The notes under the pieces are model-generated. The model ran no database searches. It worked only from the letters and a program-made list of their open reading frames with translations, and had not been told where the DNA came from. Positions 8,401 to 19,068 of a stretch of 64,000 nt of DNA are shown piece by piece. Where the stretch lies: NCBI RefSeq assembly GCF_021191635.1, contig NZ_JAIWPR010000005.1:124001-188000 (forward strand). The letters run 5' to 3'. Positions within the stretch are counted from its first letter, which is position 1. Each line of letters starts with the position of its first letter. Source of the stretch: Alterluteimonas quercicellularis (GTDB taxonomy: Bacteria > Pseudomonadota > Gammaproteobacteria > Xanthomonadales > Xanthomonadaceae). Made by a program: the position numbers and the translations under genes.

Positions 8401-9010
8401 ATTCGCCGTCCTCGCTCAGCGCCAGCCCGGCGAAGGTCGCCGCCCAGACCCGCCCGCGCGGATCGGTCGCCATCGACAGCACCGGCGCCTCGGCCAGCGC
8501 GTCGGGATCGCCCGGGTCGGGCCCGAAGCGATGCAGGCCGCGCTCCTCCGACCAGCGGTAGACCGCCCCGTCCATGGCGCCGAACCACAGCTCGCCGTCG
8601 CGGTCGGTCATCGACAGCACGTTGTGGTCGGTGATCGCCTCGGCGCCCGGCAGCGGCTGGAAGCGCTCGTCCTCGCGCGAGAACCGCGCCAGCCCGCCGC
8701 GCTCGGTGGCCACCCACAGCCGGTCGCGCGCGTCCACGTGCACCGCCTGCACGAAGTTGTCGCGCAGCGAGCCGGGATCGTCCGGGTCGTGCCGCCAGAC
8801 CCGCATGTCCACGCCGTCGTAGCGGGCCAGGCCGTCGCCGGTGGCGATCCACAGGTAGCCCGCGCGGTCGCGCGCCAGGCCCAGCAGCTCGGTCGAGGGC
8901 AGCCCTTCCTGCACGCCGATCGGGCGGAAGCGCGGCGTCTCCGGGAGCGCCGCCACGCCGGACGCGACCGCGCCCAGCCAAAGCAGCCACCCCAGCAGCA
9001 CGCGCGCCAT
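5495..9010 (-). CDS. Hybrid sensor histidine kinase with periplasmic propeller (first of a pair)
   Basis: 1171 residues, same architecture as its downstream neighbour: signal peptide (to about residue 21, VASGVAA), two-component propeller repeats (25-660), Y_Y_Y domain, membrane helix (about 760-780), HisKA with His812, HATPase (VADTGPGLN, GSGLGLAICQEL) and a C-terminal receiver with Asp1095. The ATG at 9010 has GGGGAG about 8 nt upstream. Kinase and receiver are nearly identical in sequence to the second protein, while the propellers differ much more; this suggests tandem duplication with divergence of ligand sensing but a common phosphorelay partner. The ligand is unknown; propeller kinases of this type often sense sugars or glycans. 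Confidence 0.9.
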   Translation of the reverse strand: MARVLLGWLLWLGAVASGVAALPETPRFRPIGVQEGLPSTELLGLARDRAGYLWIATGDGLARYDGVDMRVWRHDPDDPGSLRDNFVQAVHVDARDRLWVATERGGLARFSREDERFQPLPGAEAITDHNVLSMTDRDGELWFGAMDGAVYRWSEERGLHRFGPDPGDPDALAEAPVLSMATDPRGRVWAATFAGLALSEDGESMRRVALPGNAPYPRVFFVGWLGDTVWAGTEDGVYFLGDDGAWRSPEWSPMFEAPNAAVSMAREADGSMWIGSQRNLWRVAPGGIPRPVETGAPLQGRAIMQILLQDDGALWVPLHGAGLGYLRSDWREIAQFDTRDGLMPTLYSTLAPARDGGIWLGSMSGVQWLSPDGRVESFDEPLHRRLSDYRVYAIAETERGTLWLGVRGGLVRVGTDGSVEHWSPEDERDAALGIMTDQALIAPDGTLWTSSRQGGLQQRDAESGRVLRNVPAGELGDHEWMEIAPDGSLWTSGDYGVARLDAARGVLEPVLGGGGHTVVAFAFAGPDALWMHSMNGLDRYRRDGQRWRFAERVDARHGLPALSASALRIDRRGRIWVSTTRGLFRWDPEARRMRHFGVHIGFRNQEFVYRALTLTESGLLAGATRDAGVVMIDADAPDGALRRPVLEIDRVAVREGGAWRERPGPAAVVLPPDQSELRVSARLLSFDDPAANRYWSKLDGVDSDWLAHGESGDRVLVGLAPGRYTMRLRAADAHGAESAERSLGIVVQPPWWRTPTALAAFVALAVLLLFAAAAGYRRRLRRRHAWKLAVHKREVAEQASVAKTRFLATLGHEVRTPMTGVLGMSELLLGSPLDPQQRRYTESIRRAGDHLMRLVDDALDLARIEAGRLELDPQPFDPHALLQDVSALMGPLAMQRGLGFRERIDPGLPRWLVGDPVRVRQILLNLLGNAIKFTEAGHVALEAARTATGVRFEVADTGPGLNEEQCRRVFRRFEQADGARTAARYGGSGLGLAICQELAQQMGGGIEIDSAPGEGTRFRVDLPLAAAPEPADGAAQAGADAVPPMRLLVVEDDPTVADVIAGLLRAQGHAVTHAPHALAALLALRECAPDVALVDLDLPGIDGFALVGQLRAQAPGLPAVAITARADAEAEPAARAAGFDGFLRKPLTGELLAAALRQARSRPDADAGAAA

Positions 9011-9157
9011 GTCCCGATCTCCCCGTTCCCCTGCCCGCCTCCCTGGCAGCGGCTGGCATCCTCGCAACGCGGGCGCGCCGACGCAAGCGCACCGCGCCGT
9101 TGCGCCCTGGAAACGCTCCGGTGTGAACACGTTGGCGCGGCCGACACCGCCCGGGCC

Positions 9158-9170
9158 TAGAATCGGGCCG
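9158..9170 (+). promoter_or_regulatory. -10 box for a probably leaderless yceI transcript
   Basis: TAGAAT (9158-9163) ends 7 nt before the ATG at 9171, so transcription would start at or within one base of the start codon. No good -35 box is visible. Confidence 0.45.
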
Positions 9171-9833
9171 ATGCCGATGTCCTCGCGCCCGCGTTCCGCC
9201 CTCCTCGCCGCCGCCCTGGCCGTCGTCGCCTGCGCGTGGCCCGCGGCCGCGGCCGAACGCTTCGCGCTCGACCCGGTGCACACCCGGGTCGCGCTGGCGA
9301 TCGACCATGCCGGCTACTCGCAGGCGCTGGGCACGGTATCGGGCAGCACCGGCGTGCTCGCCTACGATCCCGGCGACTGGTCGGGCGCGCGGCTGGAAGC
9401 ACGCGTACCACTGGAGCGGATCGACTTCGGCGACGCGCGCTGGAACGAGGCGGTGCGCGCGGCCAACCTGCTCGACACCGGCCGCCACCCCGAAGCGCAC
9501 TTCGTGTCCCGCCGCGTCGAGCCGCTCTCGCCCGAGCGCGCCTACGTGCACGGCGAGCTGACCCTGCGCGGCGTCACCGCGCCGGTGACCCTGGACGTGC
9601 GCTTCAACGCCCTGCGCCGCTATCCGCTGCCGCCGTTCCGCCGCACCGCCGGCTTCTCGGCCACCGCCACCCTCAGCCGCAGCGCGTTCGGCATCGACGC
9701 CTGGCCCTCGCTGATCGGCGACGAGGTGGAACTGCGCATCGAGGCCGAGGCCTTCGCCTCGCGCACCGCGCGCTTCGGCGACGAGGGCGCCGCGCCCGCG
9801 GCCGACGACGCCGACGGCGGCGACGCGCCATGA
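9171..9833 (+). CDS. YceI family periplasmic protein
   Basis: 220 residues. A signal peptide (cleavage near AAAA-ERFALD, residue 28) leads into a YceI lipocalin-like barrel: FALDPVHTRVALAIDHAGYSQALGTVSG, then LTLRGVTAPVTLDVRFN and SRSAFGIDAWPSLIGDEVEL. Family members bind amphiphilic isoprenoid molecules such as polyprenyl chains in the periplasm. The C-terminal tail is acidic and low-complexity. An in-frame ATG at 9177 is an alternative start. The stop overlaps the start of the cytochrome b561 gene (ATGA), and a second yceI follows that, so the three form one operon in which a quinone-linked membrane cytochrome is paired with two lipid-binding proteins. Confidence 0.9.
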   Translation: MPMSSRPRSALLAAALAVVACAWPAAAAERFALDPVHTRVALAIDHAGYSQALGTVSGSTGVLAYDPGDWSGARLEARVPLERIDFGDARWNEAVRAANLLDTGRHPEAHFVSRRVEPLSPERAYVHGELTLRGVTAPVTLDVRFNALRRYPLPPFRRTAGFSATATLSRSAFGIDAWPSLIGDEVELRIEAEAFASRTARFGDEGAAPAADDADGGDAP

Positions 9834-10423
9834 CCTGGCGCAACACGCCCGCTCGCTGGGGCGCGGTCAGCCAGTCGCTGCACTGGCTGGTGGTGGCGGT
9901 CATCCTGTTCCAGGGCGCGTCCGCGCTGTGGATGGTCGGCCTGCCCAACAGCCCGTCCAAGATCTCGCTGTACGCGCTGCACAAGTCGCTGGGCCTGAGC
10001 CTGCTGGCGCTGGCGGCGCTGCGGCTGGGCTGGCGCCTCCATGCCGGCGCGCCCGCCGCGCTGCCCGGCCCGCGCTGGCAGCACGCCGCGGCGACCGCCA
10101 GCCATGTCCTGCTGTACGCGCTGCTGCTGGCGGTGCCGCTGAGCGGCTGGCTGTTCAATTCCGCCGCCGGCTTCCCGCTGCAGTGGTTCGGGCTGGTCAA
10201 CCTGCCCGCGCTCGCCGCGCCCGATCCGGACCTGCGCGCGCTCGCGCGCAACGCGCACGAGTGGCTGTTCTGGCTGCTGGTGCTGGTGGCGCTGGTGCAC
10301 GCCGCCGCCGCGCTGTGGCACCACCTGTTCCTGGGCGACGCGACGCTGGCGCGGATGCTGCCGCGCGGCTGGGTTCGCTCCGGCTCCGACGCCCCGCCTC
10401 CCGAGGATCCCCGCCATGCCTAG
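9830..10423 (+). CDS. Cytochrome b561
   Basis: 197 residues, four membrane helices (about 14-34, 46-66, 88-110, 148-170), the size and layout of bacterial di-heme cytochrome b561 (CybB/YodB). Candidate heme ligands are His18 in SLHWLVV, the His in LHKSLG, the His in SHVLLY and the His residues in the last helix (VHAAAALWHH). Members pass electrons between quinol and periplasmic partners or superoxide. Start and stop overlap both flanking yceI genes (4 and 8 bp), evidence of tight coupling. Cytochrome b561-YceI pairing recurs in proteobacteria; the joint function is not settled. Confidence 0.9.
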   Translation: MTWRNTPARWGAVSQSLHWLVVAVILFQGASALWMVGLPNSPSKISLYALHKSLGLSLLALAALRLGWRLHAGAPAALPGPRWQHAAATASHVLLYALLLAVPLSGWLFNSAAGFPLQWFGLVNLPALAAPDPDLRALARNAHEWLFWLLVLVALVHAAAALWHHLFLGDATLARMLPRGWVRSGSDAPPPEDPRHA

Positions 10424-10964
10424 GTCCCTGCTCGCCCTCGCCCTGTGCGCGCTCGCCGCGCCCGCCCTCGCCGCCGACTACGTGCAGGCGCCCGGTTCCA
10501 GCCTGGTCTTCGCCGGCACCTACCAGCGCGAGACCTTCACCGGGCGCTTCCCCGAGTTCCGCACCACCCTGCGCTTCGACCCGGCCGACCCAGCGGCGGC
10601 GCGGCTGGAGGTGGACATCCCGCTCGCCTCGGCGACCACCGGCAATCCCGACTACGACGGCGAGATGCGCGGCCCGGCCTTCTTCGACAGCGCGCGCTTC
10701 GCCACCGCGCGCTACACCGCCCAGGGCGTCCGCGCGCTGGGCGGCGACCGCTACGCCGCCGACGGCACCCTCGCCCTGCACGGCGTGGAGCGGCCGGTCA
10801 CCCTGACCTTCACCTGGACCCCCGGCGAGCGCCCGGTGCTCGCCGGCCGCGCCACCGTGCCGCGGCTGGCCTTCAACATCGGCGTGGGCGAATGGGCCAG
10901 CACCTCGATCATTCCCGACGACATCGCGGTCAGCACCAAGGTCGTGCTCGCGCCCGCACCCTGA
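10416..10964 (+). CDS. YceI family periplasmic protein
   Basis: 182 residues with signal peptide (ALAAPALAA before DYVQAPGSS, about residue 19) and one YceI barrel (FAGTYQRETFTGRFPEFRTTLRFDP, LALHGVERPVTLTFTW, LAFNIGVGEWASTSIIPDDI). It is clearly different from the first YceI of the operon, so the two are old paralogs or distinct types rather than a recent copy. The ATG lies 8 bp inside the cytochrome b561 gene. It probably binds a hydrophobic isoprenoid ligand in the periplasm. Confidence 0.9.
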   Translation: MPRSLLALALCALAAPALAADYVQAPGSSLVFAGTYQRETFTGRFPEFRTTLRFDPADPAAARLEVDIPLASATTGNPDYDGEMRGPAFFDSARFATARYTAQGVRALGGDRYAADGTLALHGVERPVTLTFTWTPGERPVLAGRATVPRLAFNIGVGEWASTSIIPDDIAVSTKVVLAPAP

Positions 10965-10996
10965 GCGCCCGCACGCGGCGGCGGCGACGCCCCGCC

Positions 10997-11233
10997 TCAG
11001 CCCGCCAGGAAGCCGCGCACCGCGTCGGCGTCGAACGGCCAGTCCAGCTCACCGCCGTCGCCGCGGCGCAGCACCGGCACCCGCGCGCCGTAGCGCGCCT
11101 CGAGCGCTTCGTCGTCGTCGATCCACACCGTCTCGAACTCGGGCGCGCGCGCCCGCGCCAGCACCTCCAGCGCACGGTCGCACAGCGGGCAATGGTCGCG
11201 CTGGAACAACTGAAGCGGAGCGGTCCGGGGCAT
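10997..11233 (-). CDS. Glutaredoxin-like mini-protein (DUF836 type)
   Basis: 78 residues, a minimal thioredoxin fold with the N-terminal dithiol motif Cys15-Pro-Leu-Cys18 (HCPLC), the VWIDDD strand and the cis-proline segment RVPVL. Proteins of this size in gamma-proteobacteria are annotated as glutaredoxin-family or DUF836. They are presumably cytosolic thiol reductases; substrates are unknown. It is convergent with yceI and divergent from sdaA, with only 45 bp between the two starts. Confidence 0.82.
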   Translation of the reverse strand: MPRTAPLQLFQRDHCPLCDRALEVLARARAPEFETVWIDDDEALEARYGARVPVLRRGDGGELDWPFDADAVRGFLAG

Positions 11234-11266
11234 ACGCGCGGGCACGGTGCACGACGGGCGGCCGCG

Positions 11267-11278
11267 TAGAATAGCGCG
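11267..11278 (+). promoter_or_regulatory. -10 box for a probably leaderless sdaA transcript
   Basis: TAGAAT (11267-11272) ends 6 nt before the ATG at 11279, the spacing at which the start codon itself becomes the 5' end of the mRNA. There is no Shine-Dalgarno sequence in front of this start. Confidence 0.45.
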
Positions 11279-12661
<1,383 letters not shown>

Positions 12662-12666
12662 CGGGA

Positions 12667-12758
12667 CGGGAATCGGGAATCGGGAATCGGAGCATCCGGG
12701 CAGGGCCGGCGATGCCGGAGCGCTCTCCCGCGCGTCTCCTGGGCGCGCCGGATTCCCG
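12667..12758. repeat. CGGGAAT triplet repeat with distant inverted copy
   Basis: CGGGAAT occurs three times in tandem (12667-12687), and ATTCCCG at 12752-12758 can pair with it, enclosing a GC-rich imperfect stem. Similar GGGAATC runs are remembered from intergenic regions of Xanthomonadaceae, so this is probably a dispersed repeat. Confidence 0.55.
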
Positions 12759-12843
12759 TTGCAGTGCGACATGAATTCCGGCGCCTAGACGACCGGAACG
12801 GTCACGACCGTGACTGATCTCCCATATCCGCGCATCCGTGATT

Positions 12844-12855
12844 GACAACGTTGTC
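12844..12855. promoter_or_regulatory. LacI-family-type operator palindrome
   Basis: GACAACGTTGTC is a perfect 12-bp palindrome with the central CG typical of LacI/GalR-family operators. It lies 176 bp upstream of the chitinase start. In Xanthomonas, N-acetylglucosamine genes are controlled by LacI-type NagR proteins at similar palindromes, so control by chitin sugars is plausible but inferred. Confidence 0.5.
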
Positions 12856-13031
12856 TTCCGGCGCCCAGATGGGCCCGCTTCCTCCCTGTTTCCGGCCCCG
12901 TACCGATTTCCCCCGCCCCCTGCCCGGCAGGAGGCGGCGGAAAGGGCATCCGGTCGGCGATCGCACCGCCAGCGGCACGCGTTTCCAGTCGGCGCCCATC
13001 TCATCAGGCATCGGAAAAGGGAGGATTCGTC

Positions 13032-15089
<2,058 letters not shown>

Positions 15090-15098
15090 GCGCTTCTA

Positions 15099-15128
15099 CC
15101 GGGTGGGTCCATGGACGGACCCGCCCGG
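15099..15128 (+). terminator. Hairpin after the chitinase gene
   Basis: CCGGGTGGGTCC pairs with GGACCCGCCCGG (one mismatch) around a 6-nt loop, 9 bp after the stop. It lacks a T-run, so termination efficiency is uncertain. Confidence 0.45.
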
Positions 15129-15203
15129 ACTCGCGTGCGCACCATCGCGTGCCCGTTCGCGGTCCTGGTTTAGCATCCGGCAGGCCCCCTACGGAGACCT
15201 GCG

Positions 15204-16226
15204 ATGCCCACCGCCGCCCCGCCCGCACCCGCGCGACTCGCGGCCGCGCTGCTGGCCCTGCTGCCGGCCGCGCACGCCGCCGCCGACGAAACGCCCGCGT
15301 TCGGTCCGCGCCTGGAAGGCTTCGAGTATCCGCACCCGGTGCGCACGTTCGCCTTCGATTCGCAGCGCCAGCGGCTGGAGATGGCCTACCTGGACGTCGC
15401 GCCCGCGGGCGCCGCCAACGGCCGCAGCGTGGTGCTGCTGCACGGCAAGAACTTCTGCGCGGCGACCTGGGAATCGACGATCGCGGCCCTGGCCGGCGCC
15501 GGCTACCGCGTGATCGCGCCGGACCAGATCGGCTTCTGCAAGTCCGACAAGCCGGAGCGCTACCAGTTCTCCTTCGCCCAGCTCGCCGCCAACACCCGCG
15601 CCCTGCTCGATTCGCTCGGGATCGAGCGCCCGGTGGTGGTCGGCCACTCGATGGGCGGCATGCTGGCCGCGCGCTACGCGCTGCAGTACCCGGACGCGGT
15701 GGAGCGGCTGGCGCTGGTCAACCCGATCGGGCTGGAGGACTGGAAGGCGCTGGGCGTGCCCTGGCAGGACGTCGATGCGTGGTTCGCCGCCGAGCGCATG
15801 ACCACCTTCGATTCCATCCGCCGGTACCAGCTCGACGTCTACTACGACGGGCAGTGGAAGCCGGAGTACACGCGCTGGGTGGAGATGCTGGCCGGCCTGT
15901 ACGCCGGACCGGGCGGCGAGCGCGTGGCCTGGAACCAGGCGCTGACCTCGGACATGGTGTTCAACCAGCCGGTGGTGCACGAGTTCGGGGACATCGCGGT
16001 GCCGACCACGCTCTTCGTCGGCCAGAAGGACCGCACCGCGATCGGCCGCGACCGCGCGCCCGAGGCGCTGAAGGCGCGGCTCGGCGACTACCCGGCGCTG
16101 GGCCGCCGCGCGGCGGAGACGATCCCGCAGGCCACGCTGGTGGCCTTCGACGACCTGGGCCATTCGCCGCAGGTCGAGGCGCCCGCGCGCTTCGAGCGCG
16201 CCCTGCTCGACGCGCTGGACGACTAG
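15204..16226 (+). CDS. Exported alpha/beta hydrolase
   Basis: 340 residues. An N-terminal hydrophobic segment ending AAHAAA (about residue 26) looks like a signal peptide. The alpha/beta fold follows: oxyanion strand [14 protein letters not shown], nucleophile elbow GHSMGG with Ser149, acid probably in VGQKDRT, and His in LGHSPQ. The family covers esterases, epoxide hydrolases and C-C hydrolases; the substrate cannot be told from sequence. The gene is followed after 4 bp by the macrodomain gene, so the two are cotranscribed. Confidence 0.85.
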   Translation: MPTAAPPAPARLAAALLALLPAAHAAADETPAFGPRLEGFEYPHPVRTFAFDSQRQRLEMAYLDVAPAGAANGRSVVLLHGKNFCAATWESTIAALAGAGYRVIAPDQIGFCKSDKPERYQFSFAQLAANTRALLDSLGIERPVVVGHSMGGMLAARYALQYPDAVERLALVNPIGLEDWKALGVPWQDVDAWFAAERMTTFDSIRRYQLDVYYDGQWKPEYTRWVEMLAGLYAGPGGERVAWNQALTSDMVFNQPVVHEFGDIAVPTTLFVGQKDRTAIGRDRAPEALKARLGDYPALGRRAAETIPQATLVAFDDLGHSPQVEAPARFERALLDALDD

Positions 16227-16230
16227 GGCC

Positions 16231-16740
16231 ATGGCCGCGCGCCTGGAGGCCGTTCGCGCCGACATCACCACGCTGGCGCTGGACGCGATCGTCAACGCCG
16301 CCAACAAGTCGCTGCTGGGCGGCGGCGGCGTGGACGGCGCGATCCACCGCGCCGCGGGCCCCGCGCTGCTCGCCGAATGCCGCCTGCTGGGCGGCTGCGA
16401 CACCGGCGACGCCAGGCTGACCCACGGCCACGACCTGCCGGCGCGCTACGTCGTCCACACCGTCGGCCCGGTCTGGTACGGCGGCGACGCCGGCGAACCG
16501 GAACTGCTCGCGGCCTGCTACCGCCGCAGCCTGGAAGTCGCCGCCGGCGCCGGCCTGCGCAGCCTCGCATTCCCCGCCATCGGCACCGGCGTCTACGGCT
16601 ACCCGGCCGAGCCCGCCGCACGGATCGCGGTGGACACGGTCGGCACGGTCGCCGCCGGGCTCCCGACACTGGAACGCGTGGTCTTCTGCTGCTTCTCCGA
16701 GGCGGACCTGGCGATCTACCGCCGGCTGCTGGACGGCTGA
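16231..16740 (+). CDS. Macrodomain protein (O-acetyl-ADP-ribose deacetylase type)
   Basis: 169 residues, a single macrodomain of the YmdB/MacroD type. The ligand loops are intact: [22 protein letters not shown] and [12 protein letters not shown]. Such proteins remove acetyl from O-acetyl-ADP-ribose or ADP-ribose from acidic side chains. No sirtuin or ADP-ribosyltransferase gene is adjacent in the window, so this is an ordinary stand-alone copy. The ATG lies 4 bp behind the hydrolase stop. It is convergent with hom, 19 bp apart. Confidence 0.93.
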   Translation: MAARLEAVRADITTLALDAIVNAANKSLLGGGGVDGAIHRAAGPALLAECRLLGGCDTGDARLTHGHDLPARYVVHTVGPVWYGGDAGEPELLAACYRRSLEVAAGAGLRSLAFPAIGTGVYGYPAEPAARIAVDTVGTVAAGLPTLERVVFCCFSEADLAIYRRLLDG

Positions 16741-16759
16741 CCCGCCAACGACCGGCGAC

Positions 16760-17857
16760 TCAGCCGCGCACGATCGACAGCACGTCGTCCAGCAGCCCGG
16801 CCGCGGTCACTTCCGCGCCCGCGCCCGGCCCCTGGATCACCAGGGGCTGCTCGGCATAGCGGCAGCTGGCGATCGCGACCCGGTTGTCGGTGCCATGTCC
16901 GGCGCACAGCGGATGCGCCGGCGGCAGCGCGCGCAGGCCGACCTCGGCGCCGTCGGCGTCGAAGCGCGCCACGAAGCGCAGCGTCGCCCCGCTGCGGTGC
17001 GCGTGCACGAAGCGCTCGCGCAGCGGCGCGTCCAGCTCGGCCAGCCGGGCCTCGGCGTCCTCCGGCGCGGCCGCGGCGAGCCCCGCCGGCAGCAGCGAGT
17101 CCACCTTCACCTGGTGCGCCTCCAGCGCCACCCCGGCGGCGCGCGCCAGGATCAGCAGCTTGCGCCGCACGTCGTCGCCGGACAGGTCGATGCGCGGGTC
17201 GGGCTCGGTATAGCCCAGCGCGCGCGCCTCACGCACCAGGTCGGAGAACGGCCGGCTGTCGTCGTAGCGGTCGAGCAGCCAGGCCAGCGAGCCCGACAGC
17301 ACGCCCTCGATCGCGCGGATGCGGTCGCCGCCGGCCACCAGCTCGCGGATCGTGCGCAGCACCGGCAGCCCGGCGCCGACCGTGGCCGCGTCGCCGTAGC
17401 GCGCGCCGCCCGCGGCCCGGGCCTCGGCGATCGCCTGCGCGCGGGCCAGGTCGCCGCCGTTGCCGAGCTTGTTGGCGGTGACCACATGCACGCCGCGCGT
17501 GAGCCATTCGCTGTGCCAGCCGGCGACGCTGTCGCTGGCGGTGGCGTCGACCACGATGTCGCCCGGGCGCAGGCCCTCGGCCTCCACCCACGGCGCCCAC
17601 GCGCCGCTGCGCGGCGGCGCCGCGCGCACCTGCGCCAGCGCCGCGAGCGGGTCGCCGGCGCAGGACTGCAGCGCGCGGGAATTGGACAGCCAGACGAAGC
17701 GCGGGACCGGCGCGCCCTCGCGGCGCAGGCGCTCGCAGCGGGCCAGGAACGCGCTGCCGACCACGCCGGTGCCCAGCAGCGCCAGCCGCGGCGCGGGCGT
17801 CTCGGCGCGCCGCGGTCGCGGCGGCGTCGAGAGCGGCAGGCGGACGACCGTGCTCAT
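16760..17857 (-). CDS. hom: Homoserine dehydrogenase, short form
   Basis: 365 residues. Rossmann motif LALLGTGVVGSAFL (about 24-37), then catalytic-domain signatures VTANKLG, GVLSGSLAWLL, and EPDPRIDLSGDDVRRKLLIL with the conserved lysine. It reduces aspartate semialdehyde to homoserine with NAD(P)H. There is neither an aspartokinase domain nor a C-terminal ACT domain, so it should escape threonine feedback. As the last gene of metX-metB-hom under a SAM riboswitch it supplies homoserine specifically for methionine. Its ATG overlaps the metB stop (ATGA). Confidence 0.93.
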   Translation of the reverse strand: MSTVVRLPLSTPPRPRRAETPAPRLALLGTGVVGSAFLARCERLRREGAPVPRFVWLSNSRALQSCAGDPLAALAQVRAAPPRSGAWAPWVEAEGLRPGDIVVDATASDSVAGWHSEWLTRGVHVVTANKLGNGGDLARAQAIAEARAAGGARYGDAATVGAGLPVLRTIRELVAGGDRIRAIEGVLSGSLAWLLDRYDDSRPFSDLVREARALGYTEPDPRIDLSGDDVRRKLLILARAAGVALEAHQVKVDSLLPAGLAAAAPEDAEARLAELDAPLRERFVHAHRSGATLRFVARFDADGAEVGLRALPPAHPLCAGHGTDNRVAIASCRYAEQPLVIQGPGAGAEVTAAGLLDDVLSIVRG

Positions 17858-19068
17858 GCGTCCACCCGCTTGCGCTCGGCCGCGGCTCCGGCGGCTTCGG
17901 CGCGCGCCAGCGCTTCGTCCAGGTCGGCCTGCAGGTCGGCGCAGGCCTCGATGCCCACCGACAGCCGCAGCAGGCCGTCGGAGATCCCGGCCAGCGCGCG
18001 CGCTTCCGGCGTCATCGCCGCGTGCGTCATCGTCGCCGGATGCGCGATCAGGCTCTCCACGCCGCCCAGCGACTCGGCCAGGGTGAAGTAGCGCAGGCCT
18101 TCGACGAACGCGCGCACCGCCGCCTCGCCGCCGTGCAGCTCGACGCTCAGCATCGCACCGAAGCCCTTCTGCTGCCGCGCCGCGATGGCGTGCCCGGGGT
18201 GCGATTCCAGCCCGGGCCAGTAGACCCGCGCCACCGCCGGATGCGCGTCCAGCTGGCGGGCGACGGCGTCGGCGTTCTCCTGGTGCACGCGGATGCGCGC
18301 GTCCAGGGTGCGCAGGCCGCGCAGGGTCAGGAAGCTGTCGAACGGGGCGCCGCTCAGGCCGAGCGCGTTGGCCCACCACACGAAGCGGTCGTGCAGTTCC
18401 GGCGTGGCGGAGACCACCGCGCCGCCGACCACGTCGCTGTGGCCGTTGACGTACTTGGTGGTCGAGTGCAGCACCACGTCGGCGCCGAACGCGATCGGCG
18501 TCTGCAGCGCCGGCGACAGGAAGGTGTTGTCCACCGCCACCAGCGCGCCGGCGCGGTGCGCGGCCTCGATGACGAAGCGCAGGTCGGTGATGCGCAGCAG
18601 CGGGTTGGACGGCGTCTCCACCAGCACCAGCTTCGGCGCGCAGGCCAGCGCCTCGGCCAGCGCGCGCGGGTCGGTGAGGTCGGCGGTGACCAGCTCGAAG
18701 TGGCCCTTGCGCGCCAGCGCGTCGAACAGCCGCCAGCTGCCGCCGTAGGCATCGTGCGGCACCACCAGCCGGTCGCCGGGCTCCAGCACCGCGTGCAGCA
18801 GCAGGGTGATCGCGGCCATGCCGGTCGCGGTGACCACACCGCCGGCGCCGCCCTCCAGCTGCGCCAGCGCGTCGCCCAGCAGGTCGCGGGTCGGGTTGCC
18901 GCTGCGGGTGTAGTCGTACTCGCGCTTCTGACCGAAGCCGGAGAAGCTGAAGTTGGACGACAGCACCAGCGGCGGCGTCACCGCGCCCCAGGCCGGGTCG
19001 CGGTCGATGCCGGCGCGCACGGCGCGGGTGGCGGGGGTACAGTCGGGGGCGATGGCGTCGAAGGTCAT
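17854..19068 (-). CDS. metB: Cystathionine gamma-synthase / sulfhydrylase family PLP enzyme
   Basis: 404 residues, Cys/Met-metabolism PLP-dependent fold. Phosphate-binding segment YDYTRSGNPTRDLL and TATGMAAI, PLP lysine Lys205 in STTKYVNGHSD, and ESLGGVESLIAHPATMTHA near the end. It joins an O-acylhomoserine with cysteine to make cystathionine, or with sulfide to make homocysteine; sequence does not separate the two. The place between metX and hom fixes it to methionine synthesis. Both ends overlap neighbours by ATGA. Confidence 0.92.
   Translation of the reverse strand: MTFDAIAPDCTPATRAVRAGIDRDPAWGAVTPPLVLSSNFSFSGFGQKREYDYTRSGNPTRDLLGDALAQLEGGAGGVVTATGMAAITLLLHAVLEPGDRLVVPHDAYGGSWRLFDALARKGHFELVTADLTDPRALAEALACAPKLVLVETPSNPLLRITDLRFVIEAAHRAGALVAVDNTFLSPALQTPIAFGADVVLHSTTKYVNGHSDVVGGAVVSATPELHDRFVWWANALGLSGAPFDSFLTLRGLRTLDARIRVHQENADAVARQLDAHPAVARVYWPGLESHPGHAIAARQQKGFGAMLSVELHGGEAAVRAFVEGLRYFTLAESLGGVESLIAHPATMTHAAMTPEARALAGISDGLLRLSVGIEACADLQADLDEALARAEAAGAAAERKRVDA

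Larger units (their letters stand above)
12662..13031. other. 370-bp intergenic region upstream of the chitinase
   Basis: No gene seen. It holds the CGGGAAT repeats (12667-12687) with an inverted copy ATTCCCG at 12752-12758, an inverted repeat GTCACG-AC-CGTGAC (12801-12814), the perfect palindrome GACAACGTTGTC (12844-12855) and the chitinase ribosome site GGGAGG just before 13032. These make it a regulatory region. Confidence 0.6.

Noticed and set aside
1929-9551. A 2540-codon open frame covering both kinase genes on the minus strand
   Set aside because: Only the part after the GTG at 5498 has kinase and propeller motifs. The upstream part is a GC-driven shadow of the first kinase, which uses another frame with all its motifs intact.
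16231-16740. Macrodomain gene as part of a toxin-antitoxin pair (DarTG-like)
   Set aside because: No DarT-like ADP-ribosyltransferase gene is adjacent; its neighbour is an alpha/beta hydrolase and the protein is of the common YmdB type.
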